DNA of 64,000 bases from Amantichitinum ursilacus. Lineage in GTDB: Bacteria > Pseudomonadota > Gammaproteobacteria > Burkholderiales > Chitinibacteraceae. The stretch is taken from NCBI RefSeq assembly GCF_001294205.1, contig NZ_LAQT01000003.1, positions 124,001 through 188,000 of the forward strand, written 5' to 3'. Under the pieces are notes generated by a model. It worked only from the letters and a program-made list of their open reading frames with translations. It made no database searches and had not been told where the DNA came from. The position numbers and the translations under genes were made by a program. Of the stretch, positions 9,004 to 16,355 are shown piece by piece; the first letter of the stretch is position 1; each line of letters opens with the position of its first letter.

Positions 9004-9390
9004 CTACGGTTCCAGCGCAAAACCGATATCGGGCTCGTATTCCACAAAATGCACGCTGGCGATCAGGCCATCCTTGATCTGGTACATCGCCACCACTTCC
9101 ACCGTTAACTGGTCCAGCCCGGTAATGATCTCGTGGTCAATCACCACATGGCCAAACACGATGCGGTTGACCAGTTCGGCATGCAGGTTGGGGCGGTTGA
9201 AGCGGTGCAGCCGATAATAACCGGCAAAGGCAATGCGGCCTTGCAAGCGCGTGGCGTCGGACGGCCACACCGCGGCGCGCACGTCCTCGGCATAACAGGC
9301 GACAAACGCATCGATATCGTGCGCGTTATAGGCATCCAGCTGCGCCTGAATCAGCGCGGCCGGATCGGGATGGGTTTCTGCGGAAATCAT
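9004..9390 (-). CDS. SnoaL-like / nuclear transport factor 2 fold protein
   Basis: The 128-residue product has the small cone-shaped NTF2/SnoaL pattern: an N-terminal helix with LDAYNAHDIDAFVACYAEDV, then RLQGRIAFAGYY and a C-terminal sheet ending in HFVEYEPDIG. Members are small cyclases, isomerases or ligand-binding proteins, and sequence alone does not tell which. The ATG at 9390 starts the conserved part; the longer frame to 9513 runs into queD. It lies 38 bp downstream of the queD-like gene on the same strand, so the two may share a transcript. Confidence 0.72.
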   Translation of the reverse strand: MISAETHPDPAALIQAQLDAYNAHDIDAFVACYAEDVRAAVWPSDATRLQGRIAFAGYYRLHRFNRPNLHAELVNRIVFGHVVIDHEIITGLDQLTVEVVAMYQIKDGLIASVHFVEYEPDIGFALEP

Positions 9391-9428
9391 GTCGGTCTGT
9401 CCTGTTACACGATCTGCCGCAGCGGCCC

Positions 9429-10025
9429 TCAGACCTTTACTTGCAACGGCACATCGGGGTTTACAAACGTCTGGCCCGCAATCAGCTTTTGCATCATCTG
9501 CGGGTCTTGCCATTCCGCCAGTACTTGCTCCGAAAACACGATGTCGGCGGGGCGGATGATGCCCATGCGGGCATTGTCGGCGTCTTCACGGAAAGCTTGC
9601 GCATAGCCGGTGTCGGTTTCATGCGCGATCACCGAATGCAGGCGCACATCGCCTTCGCCGTTTTTCATCACCGTGTTCTGCAAAATGGCGTCGATGACGA
9701 TAAAGAATAGTCGAGCAAACTGCTCGGCGGAGGGCGAAACCGGCAAGGCGATCCAGCGCGCGCTGAATTGCTTGCACAGACGGATGTACTCGGGGTCGTC
9801 CTTGTCCCAGAAACAGATGGCGTGATCAAACGCGTCGATCACGTCCTTGATGGTGCCCTTCATCAAACCGAAGTCGTACACCATCTGACCGTGGTCCAGC
9901 GTATGCGCCTCCAGCAGCACCTCAACCTTATAGCTGTGGCCGTGGATGGAATGGCGGCAACGATCGCTGGAACAGTTGCGCACGATATGGGCGTTTTCGA
10001 ACTTGAAGAGCTTGCGGATCAGCAT
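9429..10025 (-). CDS. queD: 6-carboxytetrahydropterin synthase / 6-pyruvoyltetrahydropterin synthase family protein
   Basis: The family converts dihydroneopterin triphosphate to 6-carboxytetrahydropterin (queuosine/7-deazaguanine route) or 6-pyruvoyltetrahydropterin. Zinc-ligand histidines are seen in FENAH and IHGHS, with the catalytic Cys in the preceding CRHS segment; DFGLMK and the FDHA motif also match. At 198 residues it is longer than compact QueD (about 120), with an insertion near residues 75-95 and a C-terminal extension carrying ARMGIIRPADIVFSEQ. The queuosine assignment is by family only; no other que gene is in the window. The start codon lies in a long hairpin. Confidence 0.82.
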   Translation of the reverse strand: MLIRKLFKFENAHIVRNCSSDRCRHSIHGHSYKVEVLLEAHTLDHGQMVYDFGLMKGTIKDVIDAFDHAICFWDKDDPEYIRLCKQFSARWIALPVSPSAEQFARLFFIVIDAILQNTVMKNGEGDVRLHSVIAHETDTGYAQAFREDADNARMGIIRPADIVFSEQVLAEWQDPQMMQKLIAGQTFVNPDVPLQVKV

Positions 10026-10061
10026 GATAAAACCTGAGTAATGAACTCGGGTTTTATCATG
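10023..10061 (-). promoter_or_regulatory. 17-bp stem-loop enclosing the queD start codon
   Basis: Arms at 10023-10039 and 10045-10061 pair over 17 positions with one G-T mismatch around a 5-nt loop. In the queD mRNA the hairpin includes the AUG (10025-10023) and the only AGG-type ribosome-binding sequence just before it, so it could hold translation in an off state. It could also serve as a transcription-termination-like structure; no T-run follows on the minus strand. It does not match the preQ1 riboswitch consensus. Confidence 0.55.
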
Positions 10062-10504
10062 TTGCCCGCTTTTCGAGCAACCCCGCAGCCGTCGTGGCGC
10101 AGTTCAGCCGCGTGGCGCGGCGGATTCGGAGCGGCCCCATAAAAGCGGTGCATAGGGTGGGTCCAGACCCACCACCCAAAGCCATTCACTCAATCACGGC
10201 TCCCGCAAATTGCCACCGCCGTAAGGTAAACGCCGTACGCGCGCCAGCGTTCTGAAACAAAAATGCCACCGTTCAGCGGCGAAAAGCGGTGCCGTGAAGA
10301 CACTGCGATAAGCCACACGCCGCGCCGCGCCTATATCAGGGCCTGCTGATTGTGTGCAGCCGCACGCGCCAGGCCGCGCGGGGCAAGGCCTCGCCATTTT
10401 TATATTGCGGCGCAGCATAAAAATGACCACGGCATGGATCACGCCAGCTCAGCTTGCGCTAATACCAGTGCCCAAACCGCGCATCCCACCCCCAATCCAC
10501 CGTG
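10062..10504. other. non-coding region between queD and the chitinase gene
   Basis: Contains a family A REP-like unit (10151-10183) and a perfect 9-bp inverted repeat CATTTTTAT/ATAAAAATG at 10395-10403 and 10417-10425 with a 13-bp spacer, about 80 bp before the predicted chitinase -35 box. The latter could be an operator or an RNA hairpin. No ORF with coding character was seen. Confidence 0.5.
10151..10183 (-). repeat. REP-like unit, family A
   Basis: The sequence CATAGGGTGGGTCCAGACCC followed by ACCACCCAAAGCC has an 8-bp stem (GGTGGGTC/GACCCACC, 2-nt loop). It matches, in inverted orientation, the right half of the pair between potC and potD. Confidence 0.75.
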
Positions 10505-10533
10505 TTGACAGCCTCTGGCCCTTCAATGGTAAT
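10505..10533 (+). promoter_or_regulatory. predicted sigma-70 promoter of the chitinase gene
   Basis: A perfect -35 TTGACA (10505-10510) is followed after 17 bp by GGTAAT (10528-10533), which keeps the last four consensus bases. It would give a leader of about 130 nt before the chitinase ATG. Confidence 0.45.
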
Positions 10534-10667
10534 CAGCGATGCACGCGGTTAAACGGCCAGAAAAAGGCCCCCCGCGCGCCGTTGGCAATTCGTTTTCTTA
10601 CAAAAAATGCCGACGCAGAGGCACGTACAGAGCGTGCGTTAACCAGAGTATGGATGGAGACAAAATC

Positions 10668-13406
10668 ATGAAGAGCACCCGGCTGGCCCTTGCGGCCTTG
10701 CCTGCTGCCCTGGTCTCGGTATGCGCGTTTGCCGCGTATCCGGCCTGGCAGGATGGCGGTACTTATACCGCTGGCAGCATTGTTGTTTATAACGGCCACG
10801 ATTATCAGGCGCTGGTCACCCAGACCGATTACGTGGGCGCCAACTGGAACCCGGCCAGCACGCCGAGCCTGTGGAAAGATCTGGGCGTAGATACCGGCGG
10901 CAGCGCCACACCTACCCCGACGCCGACCGCAGCGCCCACCCCGGCCCCGACGCCGGTGGCAACCCCCGCGCCCACCCCGGTGGCGACGCCTGCCCCGACG
11001 CCGGCGCCCACGCCAGTCGCTACGCCCGCGCCAACACCGACGCCCGCGCCGACCCCGGCCAGCGGTTGCAACCCGACCTGGAGTGCCACTACCGCGTATA
11101 ACGCAGGCGCACTGGTCAGCCTCAACGGCGTTAACTACAAAGCCAACTGGTGGACGCAGGGCAACAGCCCCGCCACCAATTCCGGCACTGCGGGTAGCGG
11201 CCAACCGTGGCTGATCGTCGGCAATTGCGGCAGCACCACGCCGACGCCAGCACCGACGCCGACCCCCACTCCGGCCCCGACCCCCACGCCAACGCCGAAG
11301 CCCACTCCGACGCCGGCACCCACCCCAACCCCGACGGCCGCACCGACGCCAGTCCCCACGCCGACGCCGACTGCAACCCCGACGCCCGCGCCAACGCCCA
11401 CCCCGGCGCCGACGCCGTCTGCCAATGCCTGCCGTCCGGATGGCCTGATCCCGGGCGCCACCAGCGTGCCGTACTGCAAGGTGTATGACGCCAATGGCCG
11501 CGAAGTGCTGGCCAACAACCTCAGCCGCCGCATCGTGGCGTACTTCGCCAGCTGGCGCACCGGCAAGGACGGCACACCGGCGTACCTGGTCAACAACATT
11601 CCGTGGTCCAAGGTGTCGCATATCAACTATGCGTTTGCCTCGGTCAACCCGACCAGCTACAAGCTGCAGATCGACACCAGCGCCACCAGCCCCGAAATCG
11701 GCCTCACCTGGCCCGGCGTCGCAGGCGCGGCCATGGATACCTCGCTGCCGTACAACGGTCACTTCAACCTGTTGGCGCAATACAAAAAGGCCAACCCCAA
11801 GGTCAAGATCATGTTGTCGATTGGCGGTTGGGCTGGCGGTACCGGCTTCTACACCATGACCACCAATGCCGATGGCAGCGCCAATACTGCGGGCATCAAC
11901 ACGTTTGCCGATTCGGTGGTGGCGTTCCTGCGCCAGTACACCTTCTTTGATGGCGTGGATATCGATTACGAGCATCCCACCAGCAACGCGCAAGCGGGCA
12001 ATCCGCTGGATTTCAGCTTGTCCACTCCACGTCTGAAGGGCCTGATGCCCAGCTATACGCTGCTGCTCAAATCCATCCGCCAGAAACTGGATGCCGCCGC
12101 GGTGGCTGACCAGAAGTACTACATGCTCAGCATTGCCGGCTCGGCTTCGGGCTGGATTTTGCGTGGCGAAGAAAACATGGCCGGTCTGCAATATCTGGAC
12201 TACGCCAGCCTGATGTCGTACGACCTGCATGGCTCGTGGAACCAGTACGTGGGGCCGAATGCCGCGTTGTATGACGATGGCAATGATGCCGAACTGAAAG
12301 CCGGTGGCGTGTATGGCGCGGGCCAGTACGGTGGCATTGGTTATCTGAACACCGACTGGGCGTATCACTACTACCGCGGCGCAATGCAAGCCGGCCGGAT
12401 CAATATCGGCGTGCCGTATTACACGCGGGGCTGGAAAGGCGTGACCGGCGGCACCAACGGTTTGTGGGGCACCAGCGGCACCACCAGCAGCACGGTAACG
12501 TGCGCCGGTGTGGCCACGTGCGGCACGGGCGCAACCGGCATCGACAACGTGTGGTACGACCTCGACAGCCAGGGCAATCCGGTTCCGGGCGGCGGCAACC
12601 CGTTGTGGCATGCGCTTAACCTGCAAAACGGCATCGTCCCGGATTATCTGGACGCCTATAAAGTTACCGACAAAACGCTGACCGGCACCTATGTGCCGAA
12701 CTACAGCGCCGCGCTGGTGGCGCCGTGGTTGTGGAACGCCACCAAGCAGGTGTTTATCTCCACCGAAACCGAGCAGTCGATCAAGGCCAAGGCGCAGTAC
12801 ATCGTCAATAACGGGATTGGCGGCGCCATGATCTGGGAACTGGCTGGCGATTACGATTGGGATGCCACCAAAAACGGCGGCAAGGGTGAGTACTTTATTG
12901 GTTACACGCTGACCAATGATCTGTACGCCGCCTTCACCGCTGCCCCGCCCTACGGCAACACCAAGGCCGAAACCGCGCTGCCGACCTCTGCCGTGAAACT
13001 GGCCATCGTGCTCGACCAATGGCCGCTGGGTGACAACAACTACCCGATCACGCCGAAGATGGAAATCACCAACAACACCACGCAAACCATCGCGGGCGGC
13101 ACCACCATCGAGTTCGATTACCCTGTGTCGGCTCCGGCCACCATGGCGGACCAATCGGGCTTTGGCCTCAAAACCACCAAGGCTGGCTACAGCGGCCCCA
13201 ACAACATCGGTGGCTTTAAAGCCAACTACAACCACGCGTCGTTCAGCCTGCCCACCTGGCAATCGCTGGCGCCAGGCGCGACGGTAACGGTGGCGCTCAA
13301 CTACTACCTGCCGATCTCGGGCCCGTCCAACTACGTGGTCACCATCGGCGGCAACAAGTACGTGTTGCAGCAAGAAAACCCGGATGCCCCGCTGGGCCTG
13401 CAATAA
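10668..13406 (+). CDS. secreted multidomain chitinase, glycoside hydrolase family 18
   Basis: The 912-residue product has a signal peptide (1-23, ending CAFA), then in order: a CBM5/12-type chitin-binding module (about 24-75, [14 protein letters not shown]), a Pro-Thr linker (80-132), a second CBM5/12 (133-187, [14 protein letters not shown]), a longer Pro-Thr linker (189-251), a GH18 barrel (about 268-760) and a C-terminal domain (about 770-912) resembling the ChiC-type module found after GH18 domains. The GH18 signature DGVDIDYE is at 428-435, with E435 the predicted proton donor. It should hydrolyse beta-1,4-GlcNAc chains outside the cell. GGAGA precedes the ATG; an in-frame ATG at 10650 is less likely. 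Own promoter and terminator make it monocistronic. Confidence 0.93.
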   Translation: MKSTRLALAALPAALVSVCAFAAYPAWQDGGTYTAGSIVVYNGHDYQALVTQTDYVGANWNPASTPSLWKDLGVDTGGSATPTPTPTAAPTPAPTPVATPAPTPVATPAPTPAPTPVATPAPTPTPAPTPASGCNPTWSATTAYNAGALVSLNGVNYKANWWTQGNSPATNSGTAGSGQPWLIVGNCGSTTPTPAPTPTPTPAPTPTPTPKPTPTPAPTPTPTAAPTPVPTPTPTATPTPAPTPTPAPTPSANACRPDGLIPGATSVPYCKVYDANGREVLANNLSRRIVAYFASWRTGKDGTPAYLVNNIPWSKVSHINYAFASVNPTSYKLQIDTSATSPEIGLTWPGVAGAAMDTSLPYNGHFNLLAQYKKANPKVKIMLSIGGWAGGTGFYTMTTNADGSANTAGINTFADSVVAFLRQYTFFDGVDIDYEHPTSNAQAGNPLDFSLSTPRLKGLMPSYTLLLKSIRQKLDAAAVADQKYYMLSIAGSASGWILRGEENMAGLQYLDYASLMSYDLHGSWNQYVGPNAALYDDGNDAELKAGGVYGAGQYGGIGYLNTDWAYHYYRGAMQAGRINIGVPYYTRGWKGVTGGTNGLWGTSGTTSSTVTCAGVATCGTGATGIDNVWYDLDSQGNPVPGGGNPLWHALNLQNGIVPDYLDAYKVTDKTLTGTYVPNYSAALVAPWLWNATKQVFISTETEQSIKAKAQYIVNNGIGGAMIWELAGDYDWDATKNGGKGEYFIGYTLTNDLYAAFTAAPPYGNTKAETALPTSAVKLAIVLDQWPLGDNNYPITPKMEITNNTTQTIAGGTTIEFDYPVSAPATMADQSGFGLKTTKAGYSGPNNIGGFKANYNHASFSLPTWQSLAPGATVTVALNYYLPISGPSNYVVTIGGNKYVLQQENPDAPLGLQ
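10905..11064 (+). repeat. first Pro-Thr-Ala linker repeat of the chitinase
   Basis: Degenerate tandem codons for T-P-A/T-P units encode a flexible linker between the two chitin-binding modules. The DNA-level repetition makes length change by slippage possible. Confidence 0.8.
11232..11420 (+). repeat. second Pro-Thr-Ala linker repeat of the chitinase
   Basis: A longer run of degenerate P-T/A-P-T units joins the second chitin-binding module to the catalytic domain. Its sequence is closely similar to the first linker, so recombination between them could delete one binding module in frame. Confidence 0.8.
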
Positions 13407-13437
13407 GCCCCGTAGCCATCCGTGATCGCAGTACCCC

Positions 13438-13467
13438 AAACCCGGCCTTGTGCCGGGTTTGTTTTTT
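13438..13467 (+). terminator. rho-independent terminator after the chitinase
   Basis: A perfect 9-bp stem AAACCCGGC/GCCGGGTTT with a 5-nt loop is followed by GTTTTTT. Confidence 0.88.
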
Positions 13468-13497
13468 GGAAAAATGGCTCATGGCCGCGAGCCTGGC

Positions 13498-13535
13498 ATA
13501 GGGTGGGTCTGGACGGGGACGCCCAGTCCCACCCC
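13498..13535 (+). repeat. REP-like unit, family A variant
   Basis: Starts CATAGGGTGGGTCTGGAC like the other copies but has an altered loop region, GGGGACGCCCAGTCCCACCC, so its two halves pair as GGTGGG...CCCACC with a second hairpin inside. Confidence 0.6.
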
Positions 13536-13646
13536 TCAAGTCATCGACCACAACGCATGCCCCAGGTAAACCGATGCGTCTGGCAAGCCAGGCCCGGCCC
13601 GATGAATTTGCCAGCGTCTGCCCGCTATGGCACGATGGCGGCCGCC

Positions 13647-13674
13647 TTGATTGATGCAGGCTTTTGTTTTCAAT
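13647..13674 (+). promoter_or_regulatory. possible promoter of the aryl polyene operon
   Basis: TTGATT (13647-13652) and TTCAAT (13669-13674) are separated by 16 bp in an A+T-rich patch 36 bp upstream of the first gene of the cluster. No other candidate was seen in the 303-bp gap after the chitinase. Confidence 0.35.
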
Positions 13675-13709
13675 CGATTTTTTAAAACGGCTCCGCTGTA
13701 AACCCGTCC

Positions 13710-14429
13710 ATGTCCGCCACATCTGCCGCTTCGCTCAGCTTTAATCTGCACGCCTGGTCTGCCTGGGCGAGCGATCTGACTACGCCTGAGGCCTGGCAGC
13801 ATTGGGCGCATACCGGTGAGCGCCAGGCGCAGCAGCAAGAGCCTGCGGTGGCGGCGATGCCCGCGATGTTGCGGCGGCGCGCGCAAAAGCTGGGGCGCAT
13901 GGCGCTGGAGACCCTGTATGCGCAGCCTGCGCCCGCGGATTTTCCGTTGGTGGTGGCGTCGCGCTATGGCGAAATCCTGCGCTCGACCGCCTTGCTGCAA
14001 GAACTGGCCGAGACCGGGGCGGTGTCGCCGCAGTCGTTCAGCATGTCGGTGCATAACGCGATTGGCGGTCTGTATACCATCGCCACGCAGCAACAAACCC
14101 CAGTGTCCGCATTGGCGGCAGGCACGCAAACCACCTTGGGCGGCTTGATCGAAGCCGCGATGCAACTGGCCGATGGCGCGCCCGGCGTGCGGCTGCTGTT
14201 GTGTGATGAGCCTTTGCCCGATCTGTACGAGCGCTATGGCGAAACTGCAACACCTGCCTTCGCGTATTTGCTGACGCTGACGCCGGGCGCGCAATTGCGC
14301 TTGCATCATCAGCCGGGCAACGGGCAAGATGCCGCCCCGCTTGATCTGCTGCGCTTTCTGCTGACCGACGCGCCCACGCTGTCGCTTGGCCAGACCGGTT
14401 GGTGCATCAGCCGCGCGCTGGCGCTGTAA
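13710..14429 (+). CDS. aryl polyene chain length factor (ketosynthase-like, ApeC type)
   Basis: The 239-residue protein belongs to the short beta-ketoacyl-synthase-like family that partners the ApeO ketosynthase in aryl polyene synthesis and sets chain length. It has FSMSVHNAIGGLYTIAT, where a catalytic KS would have the Cys nucleophile, so it should be inactive alone. The size (about 240 against 400 for a full KS) is normal for the family, not a truncation. It is the first gene of the cluster, and its TAA overlaps the ATG of the acyltransferase gene by one base. Confidence 0.82.
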   Translation: MSATSAASLSFNLHAWSAWASDLTTPEAWQHWAHTGERQAQQQEPAVAAMPAMLRRRAQKLGRMALETLYAQPAPADFPLVVASRYGEILRSTALLQELAETGAVSPQSFSMSVHNAIGGLYTIATQQQTPVSALAAGTQTTLGGLIEAAMQLADGAPGVRLLLCDEPLPDLYERYGETATPAFAYLLTLTPGAQLRLHHQPGNGQDAAPLDLLRFLLTDAPTLSLGQTGWCISRALAL

Positions 14430-15211
14430 TGGCCTGGAACGCAACGGCCGTGCGCGTGGGCAGGGCAGCGCTGTTTGCCTTGGGCTTTATGTTGTTTGGC
14501 CTGGGCGGCGCGTTGATGCAGCTGGTGCTGGTGCCGCTGGTGTTTGTGTTGTGGCGGCCGCCGCAGCGCGCACAAGTGGGCAAACGCATCGTGCATCGCG
14601 CGATGGCGGCGCAAGTGTGGTTGATGCAGGCCACGGGCGCGATGACGCTCACCGTGCATGGCCGCGAAAAACTGCAGCGCAAGGGTTTGCTGATTCTGCC
14701 CAATCACCCGTCGTTGATTGATGTCGTGATTTTGATGGGCCTGATTGAACAGCCCGATTGCGTGGTCAAAGCCGCGATGTGGCGCAATCCGTTTACCGCG
14801 GGTGTGGTGCGCATGGCGGGCTATATCAGCAATGCCGTCGGACCCGATCTGGTGCCAACGGGGCTGGAATCGATCGGGCGCGGCAATAACCTGATCATTT
14901 TTCCGGCGGGTACGCGCGACGAGCCGGGCCAGCCGCAGCATTTTCAGCGTGGCGCGGCCAATATCGCCGTGCGCGGACTGGCGGCGATTACGCCGGTCAT
15001 CATTACCGTGTCTGAGCCGACACTGACCAAGCGCAGCAAATGGTATCGTCCGCCCTCACACAAGCCGCACTTTTGCGTGCATGTGCTCGACGATATCGAG
15101 CTGGCGCCGTTGCTCGCCGGCCATGGCGAGGCCCCTTTACAGGCCAGGTGGTTAACCACGTGGCTAGAACAATTTTTTAGCGAAGAGATAGCGCGACATG
15201 ACCCAAGCTGA
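14429..15211 (+). CDS. PlsC-like 1-acyl-glycerol-3-phosphate acyltransferase of the aryl polyene cluster
   Basis: This 260-residue acyltransferase has an N-terminal hydrophobic segment and the family's catalytic NHxSxxD motif as NHPSLID, plus the substrate-binding FPAGTR. PlsC-like enzymes move acyl chains from ACP or CoA to a lipid acceptor. In aryl polyene clusters one such protein is usually found and is thought to help build the lipid anchor of the pigment. Start ATG overlaps the preceding stop; the 3' end overlaps the ACP gene by 14 bp. Confidence 0.85.
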   Translation: MAWNATAVRVGRAALFALGFMLFGLGGALMQLVLVPLVFVLWRPPQRAQVGKRIVHRAMAAQVWLMQATGAMTLTVHGREKLQRKGLLILPNHPSLIDVVILMGLIEQPDCVVKAAMWRNPFTAGVVRMAGYISNAVGPDLVPTGLESIGRGNNLIIFPAGTRDEPGQPQHFQRGAANIAVRGLAAITPVIITVSEPTLTKRSKWYRPPSHKPHFCVHVLDDIELAPLLAGHGEAPLQARWLTTWLEQFFSEEIARHDPS

Positions 15212-15464
15212 CCTGGTCGCCGAGATCAAGACCCTGATCATCGATAGCCTGAATCTGGAAGAAATCACCCCCGCCGACATCGACACCGATGCGCATCTGT
15301 TTGGCGATGGCCTGGGCCTGGATTCGATTGACGCGCTGGAACTGGGCGTGGCGCTGCAAAAGCGCTATGGCCTTAGTTTCGCCGCTGATTCCGAAGAAAC
15401 GCGCCAGCATTTTGCCTCGGTGGCGGCGCTGGCGGCCTATGTGGGCACGCACCGTACCCAATAA
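15198..15464 (+). CDS. acyl carrier protein 1 (ApeE type)
   Basis: An 88-residue acyl carrier protein. The 4'-phosphopantetheine attachment Ser is in LGLDSIDALEL. It should hold intermediates of the aryl polyene chain or the starter. The gene starts inside the acyltransferase gene and is followed by a 98-bp gap before the second ACP, the largest gap in the cluster. Confidence 0.9.
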   Translation: MTQADLVAEIKTLIIDSLNLEEITPADIDTDAHLFGDGLGLDSIDALELGVALQKRYGLSFAADSEETRQHFASVAALAAYVGTHRTQ

Positions 15465-15562
15465 TTGTGCAAACAATCAGCAAGCCGACTACGGCAAGTT
15501 AATGATCAGGATCAATCCCGCCGCACGCCGCGCCACTGCGGCCGGGCGGGGTGGAGAGCAAG

Positions 15563-15817
15563 ATGCAAAAGCAGGACATTTACGACTGGATTGCCAAAGA
15601 GCTGGCCGAAACCTTTGAGATCAAGCCCGCGCTGATCAAGCCCGAGGCGCGTTTGTATGAAGACCTCGATATCGACAGCATTGATGCGGTGGATCTGATC
15701 GTGCGGCTGAAGCAAGCCACCGGCAAAAAAATGGCCCCAGAGGCGTTTAAAGCCGTGCGTACGGTCGAGGACGTGGTCGAAGCGGTGTATCGGCAATTGC
15801 AGGAACACGGGGCCTGA
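15563..15817 (+). CDS. acyl carrier protein 2 (ApeF type)
   Basis: An 84-residue acyl carrier protein with the attachment Ser in LDIDSIDAVDL. GGAGAG precedes the ATG at 15563; a GTG 12 bases upstream is possible but would overlap this box. The 98-bp leader contains GC-rich complementary runs (CCCGCC and GGCGGG) that might form a hairpin just before the binding site. Two distinct ACPs are usual for aryl polyene systems. Confidence 0.88.
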   Translation: MQKQDIYDWIAKELAETFEIKPALIKPEARLYEDLDIDSIDAVDLIVRLKQATGKKMAPEAFKAVRTVEDVVEAVYRQLQEHGA

Positions 15818-15818
15818 C

Positions 15819-16355
15819 ATGCCCGCATGGTTGGCGGCGCTGGCCGGTTTAAGCGTGCCGGCGCTGTTCTGGCTGTTTCGCTATCTGCACTGGCCGTTCT
15901 GGCTGGTGGGGCTGGCCTTGTTGCCGCTGGCCTGGCGCAGACGTAACGCCTTGCCCGGCATGGCGTGGCTGGCGCCGGTGGCCGCGGTGTGCGGCGGGGT
16001 GGCGCTGGTGGCGCGCAATGATTTGCCCGTGCGCTTGTACCCGGTGCTGGTCAATGCCTGTTTGTTGCTGGTGTTTGCGCTGAGTTTGCGTGCGCCGCAA
16101 ACGGTCATCGAACGGCTGGCGCGGCTGACCGACCCCGATCTGCCCCCGTCCGGCGTGCGCTATACGCGCAAGGTGACGATGGTGTGGTGCGGTTTTTTTG
16201 CGCTCAATGGCACGCTGGCTTTACTGACTGTGCTGTGGGGCGATGCCCGGATCTGGGCGCTGTATAACGGTGTCATCGCGTATATCGCGATGGCCTGTCT
16301 GTTTGCTGGCGAATGGCTTGTGCGCCAGCGTGTGAGACGTGATGAGCAACACTGA
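15819..16355 (+). CDS. small integral membrane protein of the aryl polyene cluster (COG4648 type)
   Basis: The 178-residue product has about five to six hydrophobic segments (for example LAGLSVPALFWLF, WPFWLVGLALLPL and MVWCGFFALNGTLALL) and a short basic tail. It resembles the membrane protein regularly found beside the ACP and ligase genes in aryl polyene clusters; its function is not established. One base separates it from the ACP stop and its end overlaps the ligase gene. Confidence 0.7.
   Translation: MPAWLAALAGLSVPALFWLFRYLHWPFWLVGLALLPLAWRRRNALPGMAWLAPVAAVCGGVALVARNDLPVRLYPVLVNACLLLVFALSLRAPQTVIERLARLTDPDLPPSGVRYTRKVTMVWCGFFALNGTLALLTVLWGDARIWALYNGVIAYIAMACLFAGEWLVRQRVRRDEQH

Noticed and set aside
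10023-10061. preQ1 riboswitch before queD
   Set aside because: The hairpin lacks the preQ1 consensus and A-rich tail; it is a simple long stem over the AUG.
10905-11420. possible CRISPR or satellite array
   Set aside because: The repeats are in-frame Pro-Thr linker codons of the chitinase and have no regular spacer structure.
10533-13439. 968-codon minus-strand ORF across the chitinase
   Set aside because: It is the antisense image of the GH18 gene; the product is low-complexity and rich in Arg, Gly and His, and the plus strand has signal peptide, domains and catalytic motif.
13710-14429. truncated ketosynthase pseudogene
   Set aside because: About 240 residues without the active Cys is the normal form of the aryl polyene chain length factor, and the frame is intact.
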